From positions 248,001 to 312,000 of the forward strand of contig NZ_CP017946.1 in assembly GCF_003952665.1 (NCBI RefSeq): a stretch of DNA of 64,000 nt, read 5' to 3'. The notes under the pieces are model-generated. The model worked only from the letters and a program-made list of their open reading frames with translations, searched no databases and was not told the DNA's origin. Shown here in pieces: positions 35,069 through 46,132 of the stretch (positions within the stretch are counted from its first letter, which is position 1; each line of letters opens with the position of its first letter). Made by a program: the position numbers and the translations under genes. The stretch comes from Bosea sp. Tri-49. GTDB lineage: Bacteria > Pseudomonadota > Alphaproteobacteria > Rhizobiales > Beijerinckiaceae.

Positions 35069-35868
35069 TCCGGATCGTCGCCGCCTTTGCGCTCTGCGCA
35101 CTCTCGCTGATCCCGCTGCTCTGGATGGTCGCGACCTCGCTCAAGCCGCCGGCCGAATATGTCTCGACCTCGATCGCGCTCTGGCCACAGGATCCGACGC
35201 TGGCGCATTACCGCGTGCTGCTCGACAGCGGGATGTGGCGGCTCGGGCTCAACAGCGTCGTGGTGGCGCTCGGAACGGTCGCGCTCTCGCTGCTCGCCGG
35301 CCTGCCGGCCGCCTATGCGCTGGCGCGCTTCGAGCTGCCCAAGCGCTTCGACGTCGTCTTCCTCGGCTTCGTGCTGGTGATCAAGCTGGCGCCGCCGATC
35401 GCGCTCGCAATCCCGCTCTACCAGGTGCTGCGGGCGCTCGGTCTGCTCGACACGCATCTTGGCCTGATCCTCGCCAACCAGATCCTGGCGTTGCCCTTCG
35501 CGATCTGGATGCTGCTCGGCTTCGTGCGAGACGTGCCCTATTCGTTCGAGGAGGCGGCGATGCTCGACGGCGCCGGTTTCGTGAAGCGGCTGCTCCAGAT
35601 CGTCGTGCCGCTGCTGATGCCTGGCTTGGTCGCGACCGCGGTCTTCGTCGCGATCATGAGTTGGAACGAGTTCCTGTTCGCGCTGCTCTTCATCCAGACG
35701 CCGTCGAAATTCACCCTGCCGGCCTTCATCGCGACGCTGATCAACGAGGACGAGACGTTGTGGGGCAGGCTCTCGGCGATGGGGCTGATCGCCTCGCTGC
35801 CGGTCCTGCTCGCGGTCGGGCTGGTCAGGCGCGGGCTGACGCGCGAGGTCTCGGTCGACCAGCATTGA
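35065..35868 (+). CDS. Sugar ABC transporter permease (MalG/UgpE-like)
   Basis: This 267-residue second permease subunit has six helices. The EAA loop is YSFEEAAMLDGAGFVKRLLQIVVPLLMPG near residues 160-190, and AIMSWNEFLFALLFIQTP is typical of MalG relatives. It overlaps the first permease by 4 bases, so the two are made together. The operon ends here, and the next sequence is a paired-hairpin repeat rather than an ATP-binding subunit gene. The transported sugar cannot be inferred. Confidence 0.92.
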   Translation: MIRIVAAFALCALSLIPLLWMVATSLKPPAEYVSTSIALWPQDPTLAHYRVLLDSGMWRLGLNSVVVALGTVALSLLAGLPAAYALARFELPKRFDVVFLGFVLVIKLAPPIALAIPLYQVLRALGLLDTHLGLILANQILALPFAIWMLLGFVRDVPYSFEEAAMLDGAGFVKRLLQIVVPLLMPGLVATAVFVAIMSWNEFLFALLFIQTPSKFTLPAFIATLINEDETLWGRLSAMGLIASLPVLLAVGLVRRGLTREVSVDQH

Positions 35869-35900
35869 GCGGGAACGTGGTGCCGCGTGCCGGACGATGG

Positions 35901-36050
35901 GCGCGGGGAACCCTTCTCCCGTGTGGGAGAAGGGCAGGGATGAGGGCCTGCCTTATCCGGATGAGGCTGCAGCGGGGCCGTTGCATTCCAATGACCAGCG
36001 GCGGTCCCTCACCCCTACCCCTCTCCCATCCGGGAGAGGGGATCCCGCGC
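35901..36050. repeat. Paired-hairpin repeat (type B, copy 1)
   Basis: The left unit starts GCGCGGGGAACCC and contains CCTTCTCCC-GTGT-GGGAGAAGG. The right unit contains CCCTCTCCC-ATCC-GGGAGAGGG and ends GGGATCCCGCGC. The two units face each other across about 60 bp. The same design recurs at 45970-46126. It lies between convergent gene ends and may act as a terminator. Confidence 0.82.
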
Positions 36051-36070
36051 TTGTCCGGCGAGAGAAGTGC

Positions 36071-36880
36071 CTATTGCGGCACGACCTTGCGGTAGAAGTG
36101 CCAGCTGGCGTGGCCGAGTACCGGCATCACGATGATCAGGCCGACCAGCACCGGCAAGGAGCCAAGCACCAGCAACGCTGTGATCGTCAGACCCCAATAC
36201 ATCATCACCCGCGGGTTCTTCTCGACGGCCGCGACCGAGGTACGGACTGCCGTTGCCATGTCGACATGCCGGTCGAGCATCAGCGGGAAGGAAATCACGG
36301 TTATCGAGAAGACGACGATCGCGAAGAGCAGACCTAGCGAATTGCCGAGGATGATCAGCGTCCAGCCGTTCACCGTGGTCAGCAGTGGCGTGACGAAGCT
36401 CTCGAAGGAATCGAGCGGCGCGTCGCCCATCAGCCAGCGATAGATGATCCAGGCGCTGAAGAGCCAGGTGAGGAAGGCGCCGGTCAGGAGCGCGCCGAGC
36501 AGTGCGATCTGGCCGATGCCGGGCGAGTGCACGACATCGAGCGCATGCTTCCAGGAGGTGTCCATGCCGAGCTCGCGGCGGCGGCTGATCTCGTAGAGGC
36601 CGATCGCGGCGAAGGGGCCGAGCAGGGCGAAGCCCGAGGCCAGCGGGAACAGCAGCGGGAAGATGTTGTAGCTCACCGTCAGGCGCGCGAGCAGGATACC
36701 GGCGATCGGATAGATCAGGGCGATGAAAAGCAGATGGCTCGGCTGGGCCATGAAGTCGGAATAGCCCTGCCTCAGAGCATCCTTGATGTCGGCGATGCCG
36801 ATCTCGCTGACGGGCAGGGCGTCGGGCGGTGCAGCATCATTCGCCGCCACGTGATCGTGATGGAGATGGGTATCGGCCAT
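36071..36880 (-). CDS. DUF2189-type integral membrane protein
   Basis: This 269-residue protein has a His-rich N-terminus (HLHHDHVAAND) and then about six membrane helices. ALRQGYSDFMAQPSHLLFIALIYPIAGILLAR and PLLFPLASGFALLGPFAAIGLYEISRRRE match the DUF2189 pattern. VMMYWGLTITALLVLGSLPVLVG is the final hydrophobic part. The family is often called cytochrome c oxidase subunit I-like by annotation pipelines, but no haem ligands are evident and its role is unknown. It is divergent from ligA. The ATG at 36880 follows GGGAAGAA. Confidence 0.82.
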   Translation of the reverse strand: MADTHLHHDHVAANDAAPPDALPVSEIGIADIKDALRQGYSDFMAQPSHLLFIALIYPIAGILLARLTVSYNIFPLLFPLASGFALLGPFAAIGLYEISRRRELGMDTSWKHALDVVHSPGIGQIALLGALLTGAFLTWLFSAWIIYRWLMGDAPLDSFESFVTPLLTTVNGWTLIILGNSLGLLFAIVVFSITVISFPLMLDRHVDMATAVRTSVAAVEKNPRVMMYWGLTITALLVLGSLPVLVGLIIVMPVLGHASWHFYRKVVPQ

Positions 36881-37062
36881 GGCGTTCTTCCCGGTTCGGC
36901 CCGGTTCGCCTTGGCGGTCCTGACGCAATCCTCCGGTCAAGACCTGCGAGGCGTCGAGCATCCATTTCAGCGAGGGAAGCCTACACCCGACCTGCTCCTG
37001 CCACAAATCGGCGTAGCCAAATCGTGAAACAGGAGCTTCGCAGGAAACTTCCCCTGAACTAG

Positions 37063-39222
<2,160 letters not shown>

Positions 39223-39229
39223 GGCCGCT

Positions 39230-39322
39230 GTCATGCTCGCCCTTGTGGCGAGCATCCACGTCTTGAACACTGCGCTGTCCGAATGAAGACGTGGATGGTC
39301 GGGACAAGCCCGACCATGACGG
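39230..39322. repeat. Two-hairpin palindromic repeat (type C, copy 2)
   Basis: TCATGCTCGCC-CTTGT-GGCGAGCATCCACGTCTT is followed by a spacer and AAGACGTGGATGGTCGGG-ACAAG-CCCGACCATGAC. It is the same element as at 32526-32621 in reverse. Here an additional outer stem, CCACGTCTT with AAGACGTGG, joins the two hairpins. It lies between the convergent ends of ligA and pepT. Confidence 0.82.
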
Positions 39323-39336
39323 AGAACGGCTGCTTT

Positions 39337-40572
39337 TTAGCCTCGCCCCGCCGCCAGCGTGCAGATCATCCGCGCGACCTCGTAGGACTTCTCGAAGGCC
39401 GGCACCGGCAGGAATTCGTAGCGCGAGTGGAAATTATAGGCGCCGGTGAAGAAGTTCGGCGTCGGCAGGCCGCGGGCCGAGAGCGCCGCGCCGTCGGTGC
39501 CGCCGCGCATCGGGATCTGCTTCTTGCGGATCTGCAGCGCTTCCAGAGCGCCGAAGAGCAAGTCGACGGGGCGCTGGTCGTCTCCGAGGCTGTCATGGAT
39601 GTTGCCATAGGTGTCGCTCACCACGCATTCGACCCGGCCGGTCGGATAGAGCGCGGCGATCTCGGCCGTAACCTCTATGAGGCGACGCTTGCGTGCTTCG
39701 AAGCTCTGCTTGTCGAAATCGCGGATCAGCGCCCCCAACTTGGCCTCGCTGGCATTGGCGGTGATGGCGTTGAACCAGACATAGCCTTCGCGGCCTTCGG
39801 TGTTCTCCGGCGTATGCGAGCGGTCGAAGCGGCTGATGAAGTCCTGGGCCATCAGGACCGGGTTCACCAGCACGCCCTTGGCCGACATCGGATGGGTGCT
39901 GACGCCGGTGAGGGTGATCTCGGCGCTCGCGGCGTTGAAATTCTCGATCACGACTTCGCCGAGCTCGCAGCAGTCGATCGTATAGGCGAAATCGCAGGGG
40001 AAGCGGGCAAGATCGAGGACCTTGGCGCCGCGCAGGCCGATCTCCTCGTCGGGGACGAAGGCGACGGCGATGTCGCCATGGCGATCCTGTGGGCGCAGAT
40101 TGGCGAGTAGCGTCATGATCACCGTGATCGCCGCCTTGTTGTCGGCGCCGAGCACGCTGGTGCCGTCGCTGGCGATGATCTCGGCCCCCTGCCAATCGCG
40201 CAATTGCGGATGCTCGGCGACGCGCAACCAGATGTCCTGTTCTCGGTTGAGGCAGAGGTCCTCGCCTTCGAAGCGCAGGAGCTGCGGGTGGATCTCGGGC
40301 GAGAGGCCGGCGTCGAACGTGTCGAGATGGGCGATGAAGCCGATCCTGGGCGCACCCGGCACAGTGCCGCGCTTCAGCGCCGTGACTGTGGCGCGGTCGT
40401 CGATCTCGACATCGTCGAGGCCCAGCGCGCGCAATTCGTCGGCCAGCAGTTTGGCGAGGTGCTGCTGACCCGGCGTGCTCGGCAGGGTCGTAGCCTTGAT
40501 GTCACTCTGGCTGGTGACCGCGGCATAGCGGAAGAAACGCTCGATCAATTGCTGGCGGATGGGCGTGGTCAC
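39337..40572 (-). CDS. pepT: Peptidase T (tripeptidase)
   Basis: This 411-residue M20-family zinc aminopeptidase cleaves the N-terminal residue from tripeptides. IGFIAHLDTFDAG holds the first metal His and catalytic Asp. GADNKAAITVIM has the bridging Asp, and VAFVPDEEIGLRGA the Glu pair. NAASAEITLTGVSTHPMSAKG and MRGGTDGAALSARGLPTPN are family motifs. TIDCCELGEV stands where many PepT proteins have a glycine pair. The GTG at 40572 is backed by GGAGA 6 bases upstream; open frame beyond it is the type A repeat. Confidence 0.93.
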   Translation of the reverse strand: MTTPIRQQLIERFFRYAAVTSQSDIKATTLPSTPGQQHLAKLLADELRALGLDDVEIDDRATVTALKRGTVPGAPRIGFIAHLDTFDAGLSPEIHPQLLRFEGEDLCLNREQDIWLRVAEHPQLRDWQGAEIIASDGTSVLGADNKAAITVIMTLLANLRPQDRHGDIAVAFVPDEEIGLRGAKVLDLARFPCDFAYTIDCCELGEVVIENFNAASAEITLTGVSTHPMSAKGVLVNPVLMAQDFISRFDRSHTPENTEGREGYVWFNAITANASEAKLGALIRDFDKQSFEARKRRLIEVTAEIAALYPTGRVECVVSDTYGNIHDSLGDDQRPVDLLFGALEALQIRKKQIPMRGGTDGAALSARGLPTPNFFTGAYNFHSRYEFLPVPAFEKSYEVARMICTLAAGRG

Positions 40573-40615
40573 TGATGGTCTCCAGCAGCAAGAAGCGCGA
40601 GTCAGCGCCATATGA

Positions 40616-40707
40616 CCGTCATTGCGAGCGTAAGCGAAGTAATCCAGGAGCGGCAGGGCTCTACGCTCCCCTGGATTGCTTCGTCGCTTCGCTCCTCGCA
40701 ATGACGG
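40616..40707. repeat. Palindromic intergenic repeat (type A, copy 1)
   Basis: CCGTCATTGCGAGCGTAAGCG and the reverse end CGCTTCGCTCCTCGCAATGACGG bracket AATCCAGG and CCTGGATT. The element folds as a long stem with a short loop. Related copies lie at 49751-49837 and 57592-57682. This copy runs into the 3' end of the AraC gene on the minus strand. Confidence 0.88.
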
Positions 40708-41716
40708 GAAGCCCGCCGGCAGGGGAGGCGTCGATCGGCCGCGTCGCGCGTGTCGGCGGCTCGGTGTTGCGGAAATGGCTGGGCGGCTTGCCGATCACAC
40801 GCTTGAAGGCACGGCTGAACGAAGCTTCGGAATCATATCCGAGGCGGCGCGCCACCGCCGAGATCCGCATCCGGTCGCGCTCCAGCCATTGCCTGGCCTG
40901 GTGCATCTGGACCTGCGAGACATAGCGCGCCGGCGTCTCGCCGACGACGCTGGCAAAGCGCTCGGCGAAGGCGGAGCGCGAGGCATGCATCACCTTGGCG
41001 AGCGCATCGACCGTCCAGTCCTCGCTCGGGTTGAGATGGATCGCGGCCAGCACTCGGCCGATGTCAGGATCGCGGGCGGCGGCGACCCAGCCGGTGGCGG
41101 TGCCGCAGCCACGCTCGACCCAGGAGCGGATCAGGGCGGCGGCGACGACGTCGGCGAGGCGGGTCAGGATGCCGCCGGCGCCGACGCGATCGAGCATGAG
41201 TTCGCAGGCCATGGTGGTCAGCAAGGCCGGGATTGCCGGCTCGGCCACCGCCATCTCATGCACCCACATCAGCTCTGGCATCATCCGCAGCATCGGGTGC
41301 TGGGCGTCGACGTTGAAGCAGAGGCTGGCGCTGAAGAACAAGGTCGCTTCGCCGTTGTCGCCTTCTCCCGCGCCACCGCCGCGTGCCTCTGCGATCTCGC
41401 CGCAGCAATGCTGGAAGGCGCAGTGCCCGTTCGGTGCCACCGAGAGGCCGGGCTCGCTGGCGAGCGCATGCTCGACGCCGCGTGGCATCAGCACGGCATC
41501 GCCCTGTTCGAGCCGGCACCACTCGCCCTCAGGCGTGCGCAGCCAGCAACCCTGCTCGGCCATGAAGTGAAGGCGCGCGGCCGGCTGGGCCGGGAACAGC
41601 AGGCACCAGGGCGTCGTCATCTGGTAACGGGCGTAGTCGACGCCTTCGAGCCGTAGGCCGCGAAGCATCTCCGTCAGCGGGTCCGGTGCCGATCTTCTGG
41701 ACGATTGGTCAAGCAT
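40661..41716 (-). CDS. AraC-family transcriptional regulator (cupin N-domain)
   Basis: This 351-residue regulator has an N-terminal AraC cupin-like sensor domain (PWCLLFPAQPAARLHFMAEQG). The C-terminal double helix-turn-helix has WTVDALAKVMHASRSAFAERFASVVGETPARYV and ISAVARRLGYDSEASFSRAFKRVIG. The last residues, VIARSEATKQSRGA, are encoded by the type A repeat, so the original stop appears replaced. The start is uncertain: ATG at 41716 or GTG at 41752, the latter with GGAG upstream. It is divergent from an MFS exporter that it probably controls. Confidence 0.88.
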   Translation of the reverse strand: MLDQSSRRSAPDPLTEMLRGLRLEGVDYARYQMTTPWCLLFPAQPAARLHFMAEQGCWLRTPEGEWCRLEQGDAVLMPRGVEHALASEPGLSVAPNGHCAFQHCCGEIAEARGGGAGEGDNGEATLFFSASLCFNVDAQHPMLRMMPELMWVHEMAVAEPAIPALLTTMACELMLDRVGAGGILTRLADVVAAALIRSWVERGCGTATGWVAAARDPDIGRVLAAIHLNPSEDWTVDALAKVMHASRSAFAERFASVVGETPARYVSQVQMHQARQWLERDRMRISAVARRLGYDSEASFSRAFKRVIGKPPSHFRNTEPPTRATRPIDASPAGGLPVIARSEATKQSRGA

Positions 41717-41788
41717 GCCGGGTTTTCTAGCATGGAAGCTCCACAGGGTCACGCCTAACTCCGGTGTCCGATCTTCGTGGAGCGACCT

Positions 41789-43003
41789 ATGTCGGATTCC
41801 TTGTCAGCCACAGCCGATGCCGAGCTCGTCGGCATCGCGCCCGCAGAACGCACAGACGCCGCCTGGCCGGCGGTGTTCGCGCTCGCCATGGGTGTGTTCG
41901 CGCTGGTCAGCGCCGAATTCCTGCCCGCCAGCGTCCTGACCTCGATCGCCGCCGATCTCTCGATCAGCGTCGGCGCCGCCGGACAGACCGTCACAGTGAC
42001 CTCGCTGGTCGGCGTCGCCGCGGCGATCTTCACGCCGATCGTCACCAGCCGCTTCGACCGGCGGCTGGTGCTCTGGTCATTGCTGTCGCTGCTTGCCTTG
42101 TCGAGCCTGGTCACTGCGCTGGCCAACGGCTTCGTCATGCTGCTGGCGGCGCGCTTCCTGCTCGGCCTTGCGCTGGGCGGCTTCTGGTCGATGGCGCCGG
42201 CGCTGACGCTGCGGCTCGTGCCGGCGCAGTCCGTGCCGCGGGCGCTGGCGTTGATCTCGGCCGGCGTCTCGGCCGCCTTCATTGGTGGCGGGCCGCTCGG
42301 GGCCTATCTCGATTCCCTGATCGGCTGGCGCATGGTCTTCGGGCTCTCGGCCGGGCTTGCCGGCGTCGCCCTGCTGGCGCTGCTGGCGACGATGCCAGCC
42401 CTGCCGCCGCAGACGGCGCCGCGGCTGGGCACGCTGGGGATCCTCCTCGCGCGACCGAGCATTCGGCTGATGCTGATCTCGGTGCTCGTCATCATCTCCG
42501 GGCAGTTCACTGGTTTCACCTATATCCGGCCCTTCCTCGAGCATGCGCCGCAGCTCGGCGTCACGGCGATTACTGTCGTGCTGCTCGGCTACGGTCTCGG
42601 CAATGTCGTCGGCAATTTCGCCGGCGGGGCCGTCGCGGGGCGCGGCGTCAAGCTCGCGATCGTCTCCTTCGCGCTGGCGATCGGCGTGCTGGCGCTTGTC
42701 ATGCTCCAGTTCGGCGCTTCGCCGATCGTGGCGGGAATTGCGGTCGCGCTCTGGGGCTTCGCCTTCGGCTTTGCGCCGGTCGGCTTCCAGACCTGGATGG
42801 TGCGCGTCGCGGCCGACCATGCCGAATCGGCGAGCGGCCTCGTGACGGCGGCCTTCCTCGTCGCGATCGCCAGCGGTGCGGTACTCGGCGGCCTCTTGGT
42901 CAACCATGTCGGCGGCCTCGGCCCGATCGGCTACATGGCAGTGGCGACGCTCGCCGGCGCGCTGCTGGTGCTCGTCGCCGGCAAGGAGCCCCCGCGTCCC
43001 TGA
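41789..43003 (+). CDS. MFS efflux transporter (NepI/AraJ-like, DHA1 group)
   Basis: This 404-residue transporter has twelve helices. FALAMGVFALVSAEFLPASVLTSIAADL starts helix 1. FDRRLVLWSLLSLLALSSL holds the short basic loop between helices 2 and 3, and ARFLLGLALGGFWSMAPAL is the DHA1 antiporter-like helix 4-5 region. Relatives export purine nucleosides, sugars or drugs; the substrate is not clear. GGAG six bases before the ATG at 41789 decides the start. The gene is divergent from the AraC regulator. Confidence 0.9.
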   Translation: MSDSLSATADAELVGIAPAERTDAAWPAVFALAMGVFALVSAEFLPASVLTSIAADLSISVGAAGQTVTVTSLVGVAAAIFTPIVTSRFDRRLVLWSLLSLLALSSLVTALANGFVMLLAARFLLGLALGGFWSMAPALTLRLVPAQSVPRALALISAGVSAAFIGGGPLGAYLDSLIGWRMVFGLSAGLAGVALLALLATMPALPPQTAPRLGTLGILLARPSIRLMLISVLVIISGQFTGFTYIRPFLEHAPQLGVTAITVVLLGYGLGNVVGNFAGGAVAGRGVKLAIVSFALAIGVLALVMLQFGASPIVAGIAVALWGFAFGFAPVGFQTWMVRVAADHAESASGLVTAAFLVAIASGAVLGGLLVNHVGGLGPIGYMAVATLAGALLVLVAGKEPPRP

Positions 43004-43088
43004 CACCTGACAGATGGCGACGGTCGCGTGATCGTCGCCATCACTTTTCTTCAAGACACGCAGGCTGGCTTCCGCTCTATCTTGCGGC

Positions 43089-43952
43089 ATGGATCTGATC
43101 AGCCAAGGCGATGCATTGCAGGAGATGCCGCTCCGGGAGGGCGAGCACGCCCGCCTGTTCACGGCGGCGCGCTTCTCCGGGCTTGAATGCCTGTCGGCGA
43201 AGTTCTCGACCCATACCTATTCGCCGCACGCCCACGAGACCTATGCAGTCGGCACGATCCTGTCGGGTTGCGAGCTCTGGCATGCGCGCGGCCGCACCCT
43301 CTTCGCCCGCACCGGCGATCTCGTCTTCAACCACCCGCTCGATGTCCATGACGGCGCCCCCAGCGAGGGCGGCTATCGCTACCGGATGACCTATCCGACG
43401 ATCGAGTTGATGCGCGAGGTCGCAATCTCGCTCACCGGCGACCAGACCATCGGCACGCCCTTCTTCCCCGAGCCGACCGTGCAGGATCCGGAAGGCTCGG
43501 CCCTGTTCTCGGAGGCGCACCGCGCGCTGGAGGAGGGCGGGGATGCGCTTGCCGGCGAAGAAGGTCTGCTGCGCGCCTATGCCTGGTGCCTGGCGCGTCA
43601 TGCCGATCTCTCGGTGCGCGAGATCGGGCGCGAGCACGGCCCGATCGCGCAGGCGAAGGCGCTGCTCGAGCAGCGCTATGACGAGGATTTGTCGCTCGCC
43701 GATCTGACGCAACGCTCGGGCTTGCCGCGGCATCATCTGATCCGTGCCTTCCGGCGCGAGACCGGGCTGACGCCGCATGCCTATCTCGTCGATGTCCGCA
43801 TCCGTCGCGCCAGAGAGCGGCTGCGGCGTGGCGAATCCCCCGGCGCGGTCGCGGCCGCCACCGGGTTCTGCGACCAGGCGCATCTGACCCGCGCCTTCAA
43901 GGCGAGGCTCGGCGTGACGCCGGGCGTCTTCCGCGCCGCCCATCACGGCTGA
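43089..43952 (+). CDS. AraC-family regulator of azlCD
   Basis: This 287-residue AraC regulator has an N-terminal sensor (THTYSPHAHETYAVGTILSG, AraC-binding cupin). The C-terminal DNA-binding part includes LSLADLTQRSGLPRHHLIRAFRRETGLTPHAYLVDVRIRRAR and SPGAVAAATGFCDQAHLTRAFKARLGVTPG. It overlaps azlC by one base (TGATG), so regulator and exporter are cotranscribed. The same arrangement of an AraC gene directly before azlCD is common, and it probably responds to an amino acid. Confidence 0.9.
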   Translation: MDLISQGDALQEMPLREGEHARLFTAARFSGLECLSAKFSTHTYSPHAHETYAVGTILSGCELWHARGRTLFARTGDLVFNHPLDVHDGAPSEGGYRYRMTYPTIELMREVAISLTGDQTIGTPFFPEPTVQDPEGSALFSEAHRALEEGGDALAGEEGLLRAYAWCLARHADLSVREIGREHGPIAQAKALLEQRYDEDLSLADLTQRSGLPRHHLIRAFRRETGLTPHAYLVDVRIRRARERLRRGESPGAVAAATGFCDQAHLTRAFKARLGVTPGVFRAAHHG

Positions 43953-44674
43953 TGGACAAGAAGATGAGTTGGAAAACAGAAGCCCGTGCAGGGCTCAACG
44001 ACATCTGGCCGGCGGCGCTCGCCGCGGTGCCGATCGGCCTGCTCTTCGGCGCACTCGCCGCCGGCAAGGGGCTGTCGCCGCTCGAAGTCTTCCTGATGAG
44101 CGTGCTGGTCTTCGCCGGCGGGGCGCAGTTTGCCGCGGTCGAGCTCTGGGCAAGCCCAGCGCCGATCGTTGCGTTGGTGTTCTCGACGGCGCTGATCAAT
44201 GCCCGCCACATCCTGATGAGCGCTTCGATCGCGCCGAAGCTGAAGGGCTTCTCGACAGCGCAGCTCTTCGGCGGGCTCTACTATATGGCCGACGAGAACT
44301 GGGCGCTGGCCGAGAAGCGGGCCCGCAGCCATCCGGTCACGCCGGCCTACTGGTTCGGCATGATCGTGCCCTTCGTCGCTGGCTGGCTGACGACCTCGAC
44401 GACGGGTGCGATCATCGGCGCCGCGCTCGGTGACCCCAAGCGCTATGGCGCCGACTTCGCCTTCACAGCCCTTTTCATCGCGCTGACCGCCGCGTTCTGG
44501 AAGGGCCGGGTGACCGCCTGGACTGTTGCCGCGGCCGGTCTTGCCTCGGCGCTGGCCTACAAGCTCGCCGGGCCGCCCTGGCATGTGCTGGCGGGCGCGC
44601 TCTGCGGCCTTGCGGCTGCCTGGATCGCTGCCGGCGACCTCGCCGGGAAACCTGTCGAAAGCCCGGCCGAATGA
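43952..44674 (+). CDS. azlC: AzlC-type branched-chain amino acid exporter, large subunit
   Basis: This 240-residue membrane protein contains AVPIGLLFGALAAGKGLSPLEVFLMSVLVFAGGAQFAAVELW. NARHILMSASIAPKL and FGGLYYMADENWALAE follow, all AzlC signatures. AzlC and AzlD together export branched-chain amino acids and toxic analogues such as azaleucine. About six helices are visible. It starts one base into the regulator stop and overlaps azlD by 4 bases. Actual substrate here is inferred from family. Confidence 0.92.
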   Translation: MDKKMSWKTEARAGLNDIWPAALAAVPIGLLFGALAAGKGLSPLEVFLMSVLVFAGGAQFAAVELWASPAPIVALVFSTALINARHILMSASIAPKLKGFSTAQLFGGLYYMADENWALAEKRARSHPVTPAYWFGMIVPFVAGWLTTSTTGAIIGAALGDPKRYGADFAFTALFIALTAAFWKGRVTAWTVAAAGLASALAYKLAGPPWHVLAGALCGLAAAWIAAGDLAGKPVESPAE

Positions 44675-44970
44675 CCGTTGATCCGATCAATCTCGCCGCC
44701 TTCCTCGGCATGGCGCTGGTGACCTATCTCACCCGCATCGCTGGTCTGGCGCTGGTCGGCCGGCTCAATCTCTCGCCGCGGGCGCAGGCTGCGTTCGATG
44801 CGATCCCGCCGGCCGTGCTGATCGCCGTGATCGCGCCGAGCGCGCTCGCGACCGGTTGGCCGGAAACGGTCGCGGCTCTTGTGTCAGGGCTGGCGGCGAC
44901 GCGGCTGCCGCTGCTCGGCGTGGTTGCCGTCGGCGTCGCGACCGTGGTTGCCTTGCGCATGGTGGCCTGA
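44671..44970 (+). CDS. azlD: AzlD-type exporter small subunit
   Basis: This 99-residue membrane protein has three to four helices. NLAAFLGMALVTYLTRIAGLALVGRL and AFDAIPPAVLIAVIAPSAL match AzlD. It works with AzlC in amino acid export. The ATG at 44671 overlaps the azlC stop (ATGA), the usual coupling for subunits of one complex. The cysteine-synthase-like gene begins 20 bases downstream and may be cotranscribed. Confidence 0.92.
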   Translation: MTVDPINLAAFLGMALVTYLTRIAGLALVGRLNLSPRAQAAFDAIPPAVLIAVIAPSALATGWPETVAALVSGLAATRLPLLGVVAVGVATVVALRMVA

Positions 44971-44990
44971 GGCTGGCCGGGAGAGAACGC

Positions 44991-45953
44991 ATGCGCCCCG
45001 TGATGGATTCCGTCGTCGATGCCATTGGCGGCACACCGCTCGTCCGGCTTGATCGCCTGACGCGGCACATCGGCGTCAGCGGAACCATCCTCGCCAAGCT
45101 CGACTATCTCAACCCGGGCTTCTCGAAGAAGGACCGGGCCGCGCTCGGCATCATCGAGGAGGCGGAACGCACCGGCTCGCTGAAGCCCGGTCAGACGGTG
45201 GTCGAGCTGACCTCCGGCAATATGGGCACGGGGCTTGCGATCGTCTGCGGGATCAGGGGCTATCCCTTCATCGCGGTGATGTCGAAGGGCAATTCGGAGG
45301 AACGGGCGCGGATGATGCGGGCGCTCGGGGCCGAGGTGGTGCTGGTCGACCAGCTGCCCGGCGCGGTGCCGGGGCAGGTCTCGGGCGGCGATCTCGACCT
45401 CGTCGACCGCGAAGCCAAGCGGATCACCAGGGAGCGCGACGCCTTCCGCGCCGACCAGTTCCATCGTGACGGCAACTGGCTGGCGCATTACCGCACGACC
45501 GGACCGGAGCTCTGGGAGCAGAGCGGCGGCACGATCGACGTTTTCGTCGACTTCATCGGCTCGGGCGGTAGCTATGCCGGAGTGACCAGAGCGCTGAAGG
45601 AGCGCAGCCCGGCGGTCCACTGTTATGTGGTTGAGCCGGCCGGCGCCGCCGCCGCGGCGGGCGAGACGGTCTCAAGGCCGGATCACCCGATCCAGGGCGG
45701 CGGCTATGCGATGGCCGATCTCGCTTTCCTGAAGGATGTGCCGGTCGATGGCTATCTGCAGGTCAGCGGAGATGAGGCACGCGAAACGACGCGGCTGCTG
45801 GCGCGCCATGAGGGGATATTCGGCGGGTTTTCGGCCGGGGCGAACGTCGCGGCGGCGCTGCAGCTGCTGCGTGGGGCTGAGGCGGGCAAGACGATCGCCG
45901 TCATCGTCTGCGATTCCGGGTTGAAGTACCTGTCGACGGATTTGTGGGGCTGA
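44991..45953 (+). CDS. PLP-dependent cysteine synthase/CBS-family enzyme
   Basis: This 320-residue fold-type II PLP enzyme has AIGGTPLVRLDRL at the N-terminus. NPGFSKKDRAAL contains the likely PLP lysine (Lys47). ELTSGNMGTGLAIV (from residue 72) is the phosphate and substrate loop, and GSGGSYAGV is the glycine cradle. The sequence is of the cysteine synthase group but differs from classic CysK, for example TSGNM rather than TSGNT. Cysteine, O-acetylserine or a related amino acid could be the substrate. It lies just after azlCD with GGGAGAG upstream. Confidence 0.88.
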   Translation: MRPVMDSVVDAIGGTPLVRLDRLTRHIGVSGTILAKLDYLNPGFSKKDRAALGIIEEAERTGSLKPGQTVVELTSGNMGTGLAIVCGIRGYPFIAVMSKGNSEERARMMRALGAEVVLVDQLPGAVPGQVSGGDLDLVDREAKRITRERDAFRADQFHRDGNWLAHYRTTGPELWEQSGGTIDVFVDFIGSGGSYAGVTRALKERSPAVHCYVVEPAGAAAAAGETVSRPDHPIQGGGYAMADLAFLKDVPVDGYLQVSGDEARETTRLLARHEGIFGGFSAGANVAAALQLLRGAEAGKTIAVIVCDSGLKYLSTDLWG

Positions 45954-45969
45954 CTGGCTGCAGGGAAGA

Positions 45970-46126
45970 GCGCGGGGAACCCTCTCCCGGAGGGAGAGGG
46001 CAGGGTGAGGGGTGGGCCCTGTGACCAGTGCCGCGAGGCCTGACCGCACGGTTGGGTTCAGGCCAACGTTTCCGCTCCGAACACCTCACCCCTACCCCTC
46101 TCCTTACAGGAGAGGGGATCCCGCGC
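45970..46126. repeat. Paired-hairpin repeat (type B, copy 2)
   Basis: The left unit is GCGCGGGGAACCCTCTCCC-GGA-GGGAGAGGG. The right unit is CCCCTCTCC-TTACA-GGAGAGGGGATCCCGCGC, in reverse orientation across about 70 bp. The layout equals the copy at 35901-36050. It sits between convergent gene ends. Confidence 0.82.
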
Positions 46127-46132
46127 CTTATC

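Noticed and set aside
41764..43098. 444-codon alternative frame over the MFS gene
   Set aside because: It is a frame-shifted shadow with an Arg/Ala-rich translation, while the overlapping frame encodes a clear twelve-helix transporter.
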